From NCBI GenBank assembly GCA_963843945.1, contig CAWJMF010000006.1, positions 372,001 through 436,000 on the forward strand: a stretch of DNA of 64,000 nucleotides, written 5' to 3'. Under the pieces are notes generated by a model. It worked only from the letters and a program-made list of their open reading frames with translations. It was not told the origin of the DNA and made no database searches. Shown here in pieces: positions 52,811 through 64,000 of this stretch; the first letter of the stretch is position 1, and every line of letters starts with the position of its first letter. Both the position numbers and the translations under genes were made by a program. Origin of the DNA: CAWJMF01 sp963843945 (GTDB lineage: Bacteria; Vulcanimicrobiota; Vulcanimicrobiia; Vulcanimicrobiales; Vulcanimicrobiaceae).

Positions 52811-53802
52811 GCCTGATCAGCATCGTCGTTCCGCTCTACAACGAAGAAGGCAACGTCGCCGAGCTGTTGCGCCGGATCGGAACGATCCTGGAGCGCGCTG
52901 CAGGCAAGGGCGACGACTACGAGATCATCGCGGTCAACGACGGCTCGCAGGACGGAACCCTGCGGGCCTTGCGCGCCGAGCGCTCGCAGCAGCCCAAGCT
53001 GACGATCCTGAACCTGTCCCGCAATTTCGGCCACCAGATCGCGGCCACGGCCGGTCTGGACGCGAGCCGCGGCGACGCGGTGATCTTGATGGACGGCGAC
53101 CTGCAAGACCCGCCCGAGCTGATCGAACAGTTCCTTGAAAAGTGGCGCGAAGGCTACGACGTCGTCTACGCCACGCGCCGCGCGCGACGCGGCGAAAATC
53201 CGTTCAAGCTGTTGACGGCGCGGCTCTTCTATCGCGTCATCCGTCGCCTCACCAACGTTTCGATCCCGGTCGATACGGGCGATTTCCGCCTGATGAGCCG
53301 CCGCGTCGTCGAAGCGCTCGGACAAACGCGGGAGAAACACCGCTTTTTGCGCGGGCTCGTGAGCTGGGTCGGATTCGAACAGATCGGAATCGCCTACGAC
53401 CGCGACCCGCGTTTTTCCGGTAAGACGAAGTACCCGATCTCGAAGATGCTGCGTTTCGCGATCGACGGCATCACCTCGTTCTCCGAAGCGCCGCTGCGCT
53501 TTGCGACGTACCTCGGGTTCATCGTCAGCGGGTTCGCGTTCATCTACGCCGTCGTCGTTTTGATTTTGAAGATCCTGCAGCTCAACGAACCGGGCTACAC
53601 CTCGACGATGGTCGCCATCCTGTTTCTCGGCGGCGTGCAGCTCATCGGCATCGGCATCCTGGGCGAGTACGTCGGACGCGTCTACGATCAAGTCAAGGCG
53701 CGTCCGCTCTACTTCGTCTCAAGCGTCGAACGGCCGTCCGCGTCCGCGAGCCCCGCGGCCGAACTCGAACGCGCGCCGAATCCCGCTTCGATCTCTTCGT
53801 AG
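52807..53802 (+). CDS. Polyprenyl-phosphate glycosyltransferase (GT2, GtrB/DPM1-like)
   Basis: 331 aa from the GTG at 52807. GT2 catalytic motifs: VVPLYNEEGNVAEL, IAVNDGSQDGTL, the DxD-type ILMDGDLQDPPE, DTGDFRLMSRRVVEAL and R-FSGKTKYPISKM. Two C-terminal membrane helices follow (FIVSGFAFIYAVVVLILKI and ILFLGGVQLIGIGILGEYVG), typical of enzymes that make polyprenyl-phosphate-linked sugars for periplasmic transfer. The GT-C enzyme at 55083 could use the product. Its 3' end overlaps the convergent phosphorylase gene by 94 bases. Confidence 0.92.
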   Translation: MSLISIVVPLYNEEGNVAELLRRIGTILERAAGKGDDYEIIAVNDGSQDGTLRALRAERSQQPKLTILNLSRNFGHQIAATAGLDASRGDAVILMDGDLQDPPELIEQFLEKWREGYDVVYATRRARRGENPFKLLTARLFYRVIRRLTNVSIPVDTGDFRLMSRRVVEALGQTREKHRFLRGLVSWVGFEQIGIAYDRDPRFSGKTKYPISKMLRFAIDGITSFSEAPLRFATYLGFIVSGFAFIYAVVVLILKILQLNEPGYTSTMVAILFLGGVQLIGIGILGEYVGRVYDQVKARPLYFVSSVERPSASASPAAELERAPNPASISS

Positions 53803-55037
53803 ACGAGCGGCCGGGAGGGCGGCGGCTCGGCGACGATGACGAAGGCGCGCGCCGCGCGCTCGGGATCTTCCTCGTCGCCGTACACCGTCGCCAGCGTCCG
53901 TCCGGCCCGCACTTCGTCGCCGCCCCGGACGTGCAGCACGAGGCCGGCGCGCTCGCCGTGGCGCGCGACCAGTTCCCGTGCGAACTCGCCGAGCGCGACC
54001 GGGTCGATGGCGCCGACGTAACCGGAAGCTTGGGCGCGCGCCAGCGTGCGCCGATCGTAGGGCGCGAGCGCGTCCAGCGCGCCGGGCTGCGCGCCTTGCG
54101 CGGCCAGCATGCGCTCGAAACGTTCCGCGGCCGCGCCCGACGCGAGCGCCGCGTCGAGCGCGCGTTCCGCGTCGCCCTCGAAACCGGCCAGCCGCAACAT
54201 GCGCAGCGCGAGCGCGCGCGCGACCGCGGCGAGCCGTTCGTCGCGCAACGTTCCGCGCAAAAAATCGCGCGTCTCGATCATCTCGAGTCCGGTGCCGATC
54301 GCCCGTCCCAGCGGCTCGTTCATATCGGTGACGAGCGCGATGGCGCGCCTTCCGAACGACGCCGTCAAACTCACCAGCGACTCGGCTAAGGCACGCGCGG
54401 CAGGACGCTCGCGCATCAACGCTCCGGAGCCGGTCTTGACGTCGTAGACGATGCCGCGCGCGCCGCCTGCGATCTTCTTCGAGACGATCGAAGCCGCGAT
54501 CAATCCGGCCTCGGCGACGGTCGCGGTGCGGTCGCGCAGGGCGTAGATGCGGCGGTCGGCCGGCACCAAGCGCGCACTTTGCGCAGCAATCGCGCAGCCG
54601 GCAGCCGCGACGCACGCCGCGAATGCTTCGGGCGCTAACTCGACTCGCACGCCGGCCACCGACTCGAGCTTGTCGAGCGTTCCGCCCGTGTGGCCGAGCT
54701 GGCGCCCCGACAACTTCCCAACGGGCACGCCGCAAGCGGCGACCCAGGGCACCACGACGAGCGAAGCGCAGTCTCCGACGCCGCCGGTCGAGTGCTTGTC
54801 GACGGTCCGCGGATCGCGCGGCGTCAGCGTTTCGCCGCTGTCCACGAAAGCCCGCGTCATCGCCTGCGTTTCGGCGGCCTCGAGCCCGCGCAAAGTGCAC
54901 GCCATCAAGAGCGCACCCATCTGCCCCTCGTCGAGCGAGCCGTCGAGGTACGCGGCAATCAGCTCGCCCCAGAGCGGGGCAAGGCTGTGACCGTCGCGCT
55001 TGCGCGCGATCGCCCGGCCGATCGCCGCCGCATCCAT
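53709..55037 (-). CDS. Thymidine/pyrimidine-nucleoside phosphorylase
   Basis: 442 aa from the ATG at 55037 (a GTG at 55046 is equally possible). Signatures are the helical N-terminal domain (IARKRDGHSLAPLWGELIAAY), KHSTGGVGDCASLVVVPWVAACGV, the phosphorylase signature GRQLGHTGGTLDKLESVAG, KKIAGGARGIVYDVKTGSGAL and the C-terminal hammerhead GDEVRAGRTLATVYG. It phosphorolyses thymidine/uridine, and the deoxyribose-1-phosphate feeds DeoB encoded at 44.1 kb. The C-terminal 30 residues overlap the convergent GT2 gene. Confidence 0.9.
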   Translation of the reverse strand: MDAAAIGRAIARKRDGHSLAPLWGELIAAYLDGSLDEGQMGALLMACTLRGLEAAETQAMTRAFVDSGETLTPRDPRTVDKHSTGGVGDCASLVVVPWVAACGVPVGKLSGRQLGHTGGTLDKLESVAGVRVELAPEAFAACVAAAGCAIAAQSARLVPADRRIYALRDRTATVAEAGLIAASIVSKKIAGGARGIVYDVKTGSGALMRERPAARALAESLVSLTASFGRRAIALVTDMNEPLGRAIGTGLEMIETRDFLRGTLRDERLAAVARALALRMLRLAGFEGDAERALDAALASGAAAERFERMLAAQGAQPGALDALAPYDRRTLARAQASGYVGAIDPVALGEFARELVARHGERAGLVLHVRGGDEVRAGRTLATVYGDEEDPERAARAFVIVAEPPPSRPLVYEEIEAGFGARSSSAAGLADADGRSTLETK

Positions 55038-55082
55038 CGGCCGCACGTTTTCGCAACTTGGTGGGCGAAGCCCCCGCAACAC

Positions 55083-56447
55083 GTGAAACGCGCTCTGCTC
55101 GCCGCGGCCGTTCCCCTTGCGATCCTTTTGGGGGGCCTCTTCGCGCGCGCTCTGCTCGCGCACGCTCCCGCACGTTTCGCCACCGATCTGGCTCAGCCGC
55201 TGCCGGTCGTGACCGCCTGGGGCGGCTTCGGAGCGGAACTCTTCGCGGTTTTTGCGCTCTCACTGGCCGTGGCGGCGCTCGCCGCTTTCGGGTTCGCCCT
55301 GGAGCTCTCTTGGGGCGAGTTGCAGTCGCGCGATCTGCGCCTCATCTGGACGAGCGCCGCCGCGACGCTGGCCGCAGCGCTCGCCTGGCCGGCCGTTTTC
55401 TCCAGCGACGCGTACGCGTACGCCGCCTACGGCGAACTCGCGCTGCACGGCATCGATCCGTACGTGCGCCTGGCGAGCAACGTCCACGGACCCTTCGTCG
55501 ATTTGGCCCGCTGGCAATGGAGCGGCACGTTTCCACCGTGCGTCTACGGTACGGGCTTCGTCGAAGTCGCGCGCGGCCTCGTGGCGCTGTTCGGCGCGCA
55601 CGATCCGGCGCAGACGCTGCTCGCCTTCCGCGTGCTGACGTCGCTCGCATGGCTGGCGACCGCCTACGTGTTCTGGCTTATCGCGCGCCGCTGGTTTCCG
55701 GCGCGGCAGGGCGGCGCACTTGCCCTATTTGCGCTCAATCCGCTCGGTCTGTGGTGCGCTGCCGAAGGCCACAACGATGCGCTGATGGTACTCGCGGTTT
55801 TACTCGGCGCGCTCGCCGCCGTGCGCGGCGCGTTCTTCGCCGGCGGCCTCACGCTCGGTCTCGCAGCCTTGCTGAAGGCCGCGGCGCTGCCGGCCGGACC
55901 GCTCCTTGCGCTGTATCTCGCGCCGCGCGCGGGGCGGCGGCACGCTGTCGAACTGGTCGGCGGCTACCTCGCCGGCGTGGCCGCGTCGGCGCTCCTGCTG
56001 GCCGGTCCGATGTGGCATGCGCTGGCGGTCCTCGGCGCGCACGGCGCTTACGCCCCGGAGGTCTCGTTGCAGAGCCTCACCGGCGCGCTCCCCGCATTTG
56101 CGCTGGCCGCGGTCGCCGCGCTCGCCGGCTTGCGCGCGCTCCTGCGCGGGGAGGGGTCCGGCCTGCTCTGGCTTGCAATCAGCGTACCGCTCGCGCTTCC
56201 AAATCCGTACCCGTGGTATATGATGTGGGTTCTGCCGGTCGCTGCGGCGGCGCGCGGTCCCGCCGCCGCGTGGCTTTGGATCGCAACGATCGCCGGCAGC
56301 CTGCGTTACCTTCCCGATGCACTCGGCCCGCTTAGGAGCGATACGAACATGCTCGCCGCCACAGTCGCGCTCGTTCCGCTCGCCGTCGCAGCTGCGCTGC
56401 TCGTGCGGCCCGCGCTGACGCGCCGCGAAGCGAGGGTCGCCTCGTGA
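55083..56447 (+). CDS. GT-C-fold membrane glycosyltransferase (mannosyltransferase-like)
   Basis: 454-aa polytopic protein with about 11 hydrophobic helices, start GTG at 55083. The exported loop after TM2 contains SSDAYAYAAYGELALHGIDPYVR, the DAY/acidic catalytic pattern of GT87/GT-C transferases. LNPLGLWCAAEGHNDALMVL and LPNPYPWYMMWVLPVAAAA near the end also match polyprenol-phosphate-dependent mannosyltransferases. It probably takes sugar from a polyprenyl-phosphate donor on the periplasmic side. Its GTGA overlap couples it to the secreted proteins downstream. Acceptor unknown. Confidence 0.82.
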   Translation: MKRALLAAAVPLAILLGGLFARALLAHAPARFATDLAQPLPVVTAWGGFGAELFAVFALSLAVAALAAFGFALELSWGELQSRDLRLIWTSAAATLAAALAWPAVFSSDAYAYAAYGELALHGIDPYVRLASNVHGPFVDLARWQWSGTFPPCVYGTGFVEVARGLVALFGAHDPAQTLLAFRVLTSLAWLATAYVFWLIARRWFPARQGGALALFALNPLGLWCAAEGHNDALMVLAVLLGALAAVRGAFFAGGLTLGLAALLKAAALPAGPLLALYLAPRAGRRHAVELVGGYLAGVAASALLLAGPMWHALAVLGAHGAYAPEVSLQSLTGALPAFALAAVAALAGLRALLRGEGSGLLWLAISVPLALPNPYPWYMMWVLPVAAAARGPAAAWLWIATIAGSLRYLPDALGPLRSDTNMLAATVALVPLAVAAALLVRPALTRREARVAS

Positions 56448-57013
56448 GGGCCGCACTCTTCGCTGCCGTGCTCGCAACGGCGGCCCCGTCGCCTGCGGCG
56501 AGCCCGAACCCGGCGCCCGTCGCGAGTCCGGTCGCCTCCGCGACTCCGCTCGCAACGCCGAGCCTCGCGCCCGAGCAAAGCCCGTCGCCAGGCGGGTCGG
56601 CGAGCCCGTCCCCAGCCGTGTCGGCGAGCCCCTCGCCAAGCGGATCGCCGAGTCCGGCGCCAAGCCCGACCGCGACGCCCCTCTACAAGTACCGCGTCGT
56701 GCCGTCGCCGAACCCTTCGGCGGCGAGCGATGCGCCCGCGATTCTCGAAATCGATTTGAACGACAAGCAACTGACGCCCCACGGGAAGATCGCGATTCGC
56801 GTTTTGACGAGTCCGAACGTGGTGAAGGTCATCACGCGCAGTAACGGTCGCGACGGTACGCTGGAGCAGACCGCGCCCGGCGAATTCATCGGCAACGGCA
56901 GCATTCCGGGCATTCCGTTCATCGCACACGGCTGGAAGGTGAACATCGAGTTCATCGCCGCCACTGCCGACGGGCGTACCACGAGCGTCAAGGTTCCGGT
57001 GACGCTTGGGTAG
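56444..57013 (+). CDS. Secreted protein with SP-rich linker and C-terminal beta domain
   Basis: 189 aa from the GTG at 56444. The first 15 residues are a signal peptide; residues about 20-75 are low-complexity Ser/Pro/Ala (SPSP repeats), likely a wall-spanning linker. The C-terminal 105 residues form a beta domain: DAPAILEIDLNDKQLTPHGK, IRVLTSPNVVKVITRSNGRDG, GSIPGIPFIAHGWKVN, ATADGRTTSVKVPVTL. This domain recurs in the next gene at moderate identity and more distantly at 51492. Function unknown. Confidence 0.72.
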   Translation: MRAALFAAVLATAAPSPAASPNPAPVASPVASATPLATPSLAPEQSPSPGGSASPSPAVSASPSPSGSPSPAPSPTATPLYKYRVVPSPNPSAASDAPAILEIDLNDKQLTPHGKIAIRVLTSPNVVKVITRSNGRDGTLEQTAPGEFIGNGSIPGIPFIAHGWKVNIEFIAATADGRTTSVKVPVTLG

Positions 57014-57530
57014 GCTCGTTGCCGCCATCTTCGCGCTCGCGTGTTGCGCGCTTGCCTTCGCGAGTCGCGGGAACGCGCAGCAAAGCGTCCCCGCGGCCTC
57101 ACCCTCCGCGCAGGTCACCGCTCCCGCTACGGAAAGTCCGGCCGCTTCGCCGCTGCCCCCGGCCACGACGGCCCCGGCCGTCACGCCGAGCCCAACCTAC
57201 CGTTTCGTTTTCGTCCCGAGTCCCGCACCCGATGCGGCAGGTTCGGACGCTCCGCGAATCCGCGAAATCGACGTGACCGATTCGGTCTTGTACGCGCCGT
57301 GCGAACTGCACGTCCGCGTGTTGACCAGCGACGCGGTGGTCAGCGTCACCGCCGGTACGCTCGGGCGCGACATCGCAATCCCGCCGCGCGCCGCCGGCAT
57401 CTTTGCGTTCGACGGCTACATTCCGAACGTCCCGGACTTCGTGCGCAATCGCGCCTTCGACGTCGCCTTCGTCGCCTCGGCGGCCGACGGCCGCGCGACG
57501 ACCGTCACCCTCTCGCTCACGCTGAAATGA
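57006..57530 (+). CDS. Secreted protein, paralogue of the preceding gene
   Basis: 174 aa from a TTG at 57006, overlapping the previous stop by eight bases. Signal peptide (AAIFALACCALAFA), a Pro/Ala/Ser linker, and the same beta domain as its neighbour: SDAPRIREIDVTDSVLYAPC, VRVLTSDAVVSVTAGTLGRD, GYIPNVPDFVRNRAFD, SAADGRATTVTLSLTL. Tandem duplication explains the pair. It is followed at once by a bidirectional terminator. Confidence 0.72.
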   Translation: MGRLVAAIFALACCALAFASRGNAQQSVPAASPSAQVTAPATESPAASPLPPATTAPAVTPSPTYRFVFVPSPAPDAAGSDAPRIREIDVTDSVLYAPCELHVRVLTSDAVVSVTAGTLGRDIAIPPRAAGIFAFDGYIPNVPDFVRNRAFDVAFVASAADGRATTVTLSLTLK

Positions 57531-57532
57531 GA

Positions 57533-57560
57533 AAAGGCCTCCGCGCTGCGGAGGCCTTTC
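57533..57560. terminator. Bidirectional intrinsic terminator
   Basis: A 12-bp stem AAAGGCCTCCGC / GCGGAGGCCTTT with a 3-base loop and T-rich flanks on both strands. It serves the secreted-protein genes (plus) and hsp20 (minus). Confidence 0.88.
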
Positions 57561-57596
57561 CCGAAAGCGTTCGGGTTCAACTCGGGAAAAAGCGAT

Positions 57597-58049
57597 TTAG
57601 TTGTTGCTGGGATTGGTTGCGTTCGGAGTAACGTTCGTTGGGGCGCTGCCCTGTGCGCCCTGAGCGGATCCCGTCGAGATCGCGATCTTCTTCGGTTGCG
57701 CTTTCGGATGCACGTTGAGCGTGAGCGTGAGCAAACCGTGCTCGACGTTCGCCTGGATGTTGTCGCCGTCGATCTCGTCGGGCAGCAGCAGCGAACGGCG
57801 GAACTGCCGCGTTTCGCTGCTTCCGGTCACGGTCAGCACGTCATCTTCCAGCGTGATTTCGATCTGTTCGGGCTTGTAGCCGGCGACCGGAATCTCCACG
57901 CGATAGGTTCCGCTCTGATCCCGGACCACATCGATGCCGGCGACCTGCCCGACCCCGGTAAAGAAGTTGCGGAAGGGGTCCCATCCGAGCCAGTCGGCGA
58001 CGCCCGGACGTGAACCCGGCGCGCCCTGTCGTTGTACCAAGTTCGTCAT
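57597..58049 (-). CDS. Small heat-shock protein (Hsp20/alpha-crystallin family)
   Basis: 150 aa from the ATG at 58049, which has GGAGAG eight bases upstream. The alpha-crystallin domain spans about residues 38-125: GTYRVEIPVAGYKPEQIEI, LEDDVLTVTGS, and the signature VEHGLLTLTLNVHPKAQPKKI. The tail is Ala/Asn/Pro-rich without the IXI motif of many Hsp20s, although KKIAIST is near it. ATP-independent holdase of unfolding proteins. A canonical promoter and a CIRCE operator lie directly upstream, predicting HrcA control. Confidence 0.94.
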   Translation of the reverse strand: MTNLVQRQGAPGSRPGVADWLGWDPFRNFFTGVGQVAGIDVVRDQSGTYRVEIPVAGYKPEQIEITLEDDVLTVTGSSETRQFRRSLLLPDEIDGDNIQANVEHGLLTLTLNVHPKAQPKKIAISTGSAQGAQGSAPTNVTPNATNPSNN

Positions 58050-58085
58050 GCGAAATCTCTCCAAATAGCCTGCGAGGGTGCCATA

Positions 58086-58114
58086 ATTCTACGGCTGCTT
58101 AGCAGTCTTGTCAA
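58086..58114 (-). promoter_or_regulatory. Sigma-70 promoter of hsp20
   Basis: On the minus strand TTGACA (58114-58109), 17-bp spacer, TAGAAT (58091-58086). The -35 lies inside the CIRCE element. Confidence 0.88.
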
Positions 58115-58125
58115 TAGAGTGCCAA
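58099..58125. promoter_or_regulatory. CIRCE element (HrcA operator)
   Basis: TTAGCAGTC, nine bases, GAGTGCCAA. It matches the consensus TTAGCACTC-N9-GAGTGCTAA at 16 of 18 arm positions and embraces the -35 of the hsp20 promoter. hrcA itself is not in the window. Confidence 0.85.
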
Positions 58126-58186
58126 GACTGCTTGAGCGCCCTGCGGCCGTCCGGCCAGTTGAGATGAGGCGGCCTGCCTGCGGCGA

Positions 58187-61765
<3,579 letters not shown>

Positions 61766-61869
61766 CTCCCGGCCAGGGCAGGAGAATTTCGGCTTGCGCC
61801 CCGAATCTCGCGGAGTTTGCGGGGTCTATCGACTTCCGTCCAAAGCCCGTCCTTTTTGGAGTTTTTTTT

Positions 61870-62859
61870 ATGCCCCACGCGTCCCGCCTCGTCGCCGCTC
61901 TCGGAGCCGTCCTTTTCGGAGCGTCGCTCGCTGCTTGCTCGCCTAACGGCGGCAGTGGGGGACCGACGGTCGCCACCGTCAACGGCCAGCCGATTACCCG
62001 AGCGGATTACGACGCCCGTCTCGAGGCCGGCCCGGCAGGCAAAGCTGCGCTCAATCAGATGATTCAGGGCGTGCTCATCATGCAGTACGCCAAGGACAAC
62101 CACGTCGACGTTACCGACGCTGAAGTCAAGGCGAAAGAAGACGAGATCAAAGCGAAGTACCCGCCCGGACAGTTCGATCAACTACTGAAGAACCAAAATC
62201 TGACCGAGGCCGACGTGCAGCGCATCTTGCGCGAGCAGTTGATCCTCGAGAAAGCCGTCGGCTCGCAGATCACCGTCACCGATGCGGACGTGCAAGCCTA
62301 CCTCGCCAAGAACCACGCCATGCTCGATACCGGCGAGCAGGTTCGCGCCAAGCATATCCTCGTGGCGAATCTGCAAACCGCGAACGACGTGGAGAGCCAG
62401 CTCAAGAGCGGCGCGAGCTTCGATGCGCTCGCGAAGAAATATTCGACCGATCCCTCCAGCAAGGACAAGGGCGGCGAGCTCGGCTTTTTCTCAAAGGGGC
62501 AAATGGTGCCCGCGTTCCAAGCGGCGGCGTTCTCGCAGCCGATCGGCGTCGTGGGTCCTCCGGTGAAGTCGCCTTTCGGTTACCACATCATCGTGGTGGA
62601 AGAGAAAAAGCCGCCGGTCGTGGCGACGATGGCGAACTCGGGCGACAAAATTCGCGCCCAGCTCAAACAGCAGAAAGAACAGCAGGAGATCCCCATCTTC
62701 TTGCAAGGCCTGCGCGCCAAGGCGAAGATCGACATTAGCGACCCGGCCCTCAAGGACGCGCTTCCGCCGTTGCCGCCGGCCGGAGCAGGTGCAGCAGGCG
62801 GAGCCGGCGCGGCCGGAGCTGCCCCCGGCGCCGCCGGTGGAGCGCCGCCGCAGAAGTAA
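61870..62859 (+). CDS. PpiC/SurA-type peptidyl-prolyl isomerase lipoprotein (PrsA-like foldase)
   Basis: 329 aa. The lipoprotein signal ends at LAAC (about residue 22). A SurA-like N-terminal helical domain (VNGQPITRADYDARL, IQGVLIMQYAKDNHVDVTD) precedes one parvulin domain (about 165-260: VRAKHILVANLQTANDVE, FDALAKKYSTDPSSKDKGGELGF, FGYHIIVVEEKK). The tail is Ala/Gly/Pro-rich. GGAG is separated from the ATG by a run of eight T, an unusually T-rich spacer. It folds exported or outer-membrane proteins at a membrane surface. Confidence 0.9.
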   Translation: MPHASRLVAALGAVLFGASLAACSPNGGSGGPTVATVNGQPITRADYDARLEAGPAGKAALNQMIQGVLIMQYAKDNHVDVTDAEVKAKEDEIKAKYPPGQFDQLLKNQNLTEADVQRILREQLILEKAVGSQITVTDADVQAYLAKNHAMLDTGEQVRAKHILVANLQTANDVESQLKSGASFDALAKKYSTDPSSKDKGGELGFFSKGQMVPAFQAAAFSQPIGVVGPPVKSPFGYHIIVVEEKKPPVVATMANSGDKIRAQLKQQKEQQEIPIFLQGLRAKAKIDISDPALKDALPPLPPAGAGAAGGAGAAGAAPGAAGGAPPQK

Positions 62860-62865
62860 CGCACG

Positions 62866-62898
62866 CGACCCCGGGATGCCGAACGCGTCCCGGGGTCG
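62866..62898 (+). terminator. GC-rich hairpin after the foldase gene
   Basis: A perfect 11-bp stem (CGACCCCGGGA / TCCCGGGGTCG) with an 11-base loop, seven bases past the stop. It has no T-tract, so it may be a Rho-type or processing structure rather than a classical terminator. Confidence 0.5.
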
Positions 62899-62926
62899 AA
62901 ACCGCCGTCACGGTGGAGACCTCGAC

Positions 62927-64000
62927 ATGGCCTTGATCCGCATCGTGGGACTGGGGCCGGGCGATCCCGATCTCGTGACGCTCGGCAGCCTCGAAGCGCT
63001 ACGTGCGGTGGGCCGAGCCGTAACGGTGCTCGCTCCGCCCGAGTTGGCGCTTTTTCTCGAAAGCGAAGGTGTCACGCTGCTGCGCGACCGCATCGCGCAA
63101 CCGGCCTTGTTCGTGCGCGGCTCGAGCGACGAGATCGATGCATTTACCGCGCGCCTCGAAGACGAGGACCTCGCGCTCGGCGTGCTGGGCAACCCGCTCT
63201 CGGATTTTCCGGGCCTGCCGTTGCTGCTGCGCGCGCTCGAGCGCAAGGGAATGCGCTGCGAGCTCGTCCCGGGCATGCCGCGCGCGACGCTCTCGGCCTC
63301 GATCTCGATGCCGCTCGTCCCGTTGCCGCCCGCCTCGGACCACTACAGCTGGGACGACCTCGTCGAGGTCATGGCGCGTTTGCGGCGCTCGTGCCCGTGG
63401 GATCGCGAGCAGACGCACGATTCGCTCGTCCCGTACCTCATCGAAGAGACCTACGAAGTCGTCGACGCGATCGAGGGCAACAACTCGGGCGACCTATGCG
63501 AAGAGCTCGGCGACCTCTTGTTGCAGATCGTGTTCCACTCGCAACTTGCAATGGAGCGCGGAAAGTTTTCGATCGCCGACGTCGTCGACTCGCTCTCGAA
63601 CAAGATGATCCGGCGGCACCCGCACGTCTTCGGCGACCAGGCGGTCTCGAGCGTCTCGGAAGTGTGGAAGAATTGGGAACAGCTCAAGGCGCTCGAGCCG
63701 GCCGGCCGGCTGCGCAAGAGCAAGCTCGACGGCATCCCCAAGGGTCTCGGCGCGCTGCAGCGCGCGCAGAAGATGCAGGACAAGGCCTCGCGCGTCGGGT
63801 TCGACTGGCCCGATCTCGACGGCGTGCGCGCGAAAATCGCCGAGGAGACCGCCGAACTCGAGGAAGCGCGCCGCGAGGGCGACCGCGAGCGCATCCGCGA
63901 GGAGTTCGGCGACTTGCTCTTCAGCTTCGTGAACTTCTCGCGCGTGCTCGGCTACGACGCCGAAGGCGCGCTGCGCGAAGCGAACGAGAAGTTCTACCGC
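62927..64000 (+). CDS. mazG: MazG nucleotide pyrophosphohydrolase with N-terminal methylase-like domain (runs off the window)
   Basis: Open from the ATG at 62927 (GGAG eight bases upstream) to the end, 358 codons. The C-terminal two-thirds is MazG: LVEVMARLRRSCPWDREQTH, YLIEETYEVVDAIEG, CEELGDLLLQIVFHSQLA, RRHPHVFG, then the second MazG repeat KIAEETAELEEARR and REEFGDLLFSFVNFSRVLG. The acidic EExxE and ExxD motifs that bind Mg-NTP are intact in both. The N-terminal about 130 residues (IVGLGPGDPDLVTLGSLEAL) start like the tetrapyrrole-methylase domain of YabN but are much shorter than the usual about 220 residues. Confidence 0.92.
   Translation, partial: MALIRIVGLGPGDPDLVTLGSLEALRAVGRAVTVLAPPELALFLESEGVTLLRDRIAQPALFVRGSSDEIDAFTARLEDEDLALGVLGNPLSDFPGLPLLLRALERKGMRCELVPGMPRATLSASISMPLVPLPPASDHYSWDDLVEVMARLRRSCPWDREQTHDSLVPYLIEETYEVVDAIEGNNSGDLCEELGDLLLQIVFHSQLAMERGKFSIADVVDSLSNKMIRRHPHVFGDQAVSSVSEVWKNWEQLKALEPAGRLRKSKLDGIPKGLGALQRAQKMQDKASRVGFDWPDLDGVRAKIAEETAELEEARREGDRERIREEFGDLLFSFVNFSRVLGYDAEGALREANEKFYR

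Overview
The window is about 64 kb of GC-rich, densely packed bacterial chromosome. The organism is a diderm: there is a TonB-dependent receptor, two LptD/OstA-like outer-membrane barrels, MurJ, a PBP4-type D,D-peptidase and GDP-rhamnose synthesis. Its control signals, however, look like those of Terrabacteria: a near-consensus Gram-positive-type LexA box, a divergent lexA/LysM pair and a CIRCE element. Together with many GTG starts in GTGA overlaps, this suggests a diderm Terrabacteria lineage such as Candidatus Eremiobacterota (WPS-2) or Armatimonadota. That placement is an impression from gene content, not a phylogeny. No rRNA, tRNA, CRISPR array, IS element or prophage was seen.

Layout. 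1-2 kb: end of a class III CoA-transferase, an HMG-CoA-lyase-like gene and a small secreted protein. 2-5 kb: a PHB-depolymerase lipoprotein, a secreted protein and an XRE regulator. 5-11 kb (minus strand): FHA protein, panC, coaBC, coaX, dusB, a class III aminotransferase and an SRPBCC protein. 11-15.4 kb: PilZ protein, methionine-gamma-lyase-like enzyme, orphan PTS EIIC, then lexA divergent from a LysM protein with an SOS box between them. 16-26 kb (minus strand): TonB receptor, sucD, sucC, acyl-CoA dehydrogenase, 3-hydroxybutyryl-CoA dehydrogenase and thiolase, i.e. beta-oxidation and TCA functions. 26-38 kb (minus strand): CDF transporter, methyltransferase, larE, larC, rmd, gmd, a zinc peptidase, a SIS isomerase, dacB, and kamE and kamD separated by an oppositely oriented di-iron protein. 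38-40 kb: a sigma/anti-sigma/membrane-protein trio. 40-45 kb (minus strand): O-antigen-type flippase, murJ, sugar-phosphate transferase and deoB. 45-51 kb (plus strand): a duplicated cassette of LptD-like barrel plus secreted E-set protein, then a HicB-like protein. 51-57.5 kb: larB, secreted proteins, GT2, pyrimidine phosphorylase and a GT-C transferase. 57.6-64 kb: CIRCE-controlled hsp20, mfd, a PpiC foldase lipoprotein and mazG.

The most unusual item is a two-copy structured repeat (about 15.63-15.81 kb and 20.90-21.09 kb). A 99-bp core, 97/99 identical between copies, folds into three hairpins. It is enclosed by long inverted arms whose sequence differs between copies but which stay self-complementary within each copy. 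One copy sits between sucC and sucD.

Several genes (TonB receptor, kamD, mfd, the aminotransferase, dusB, thiolase) are broken by multiple single-base frameshifts although every conserved block is present in one frame or another. These look like clustered sequence indels rather than decay. The affected genes are reported over their full extent, with the breakpoints noted.
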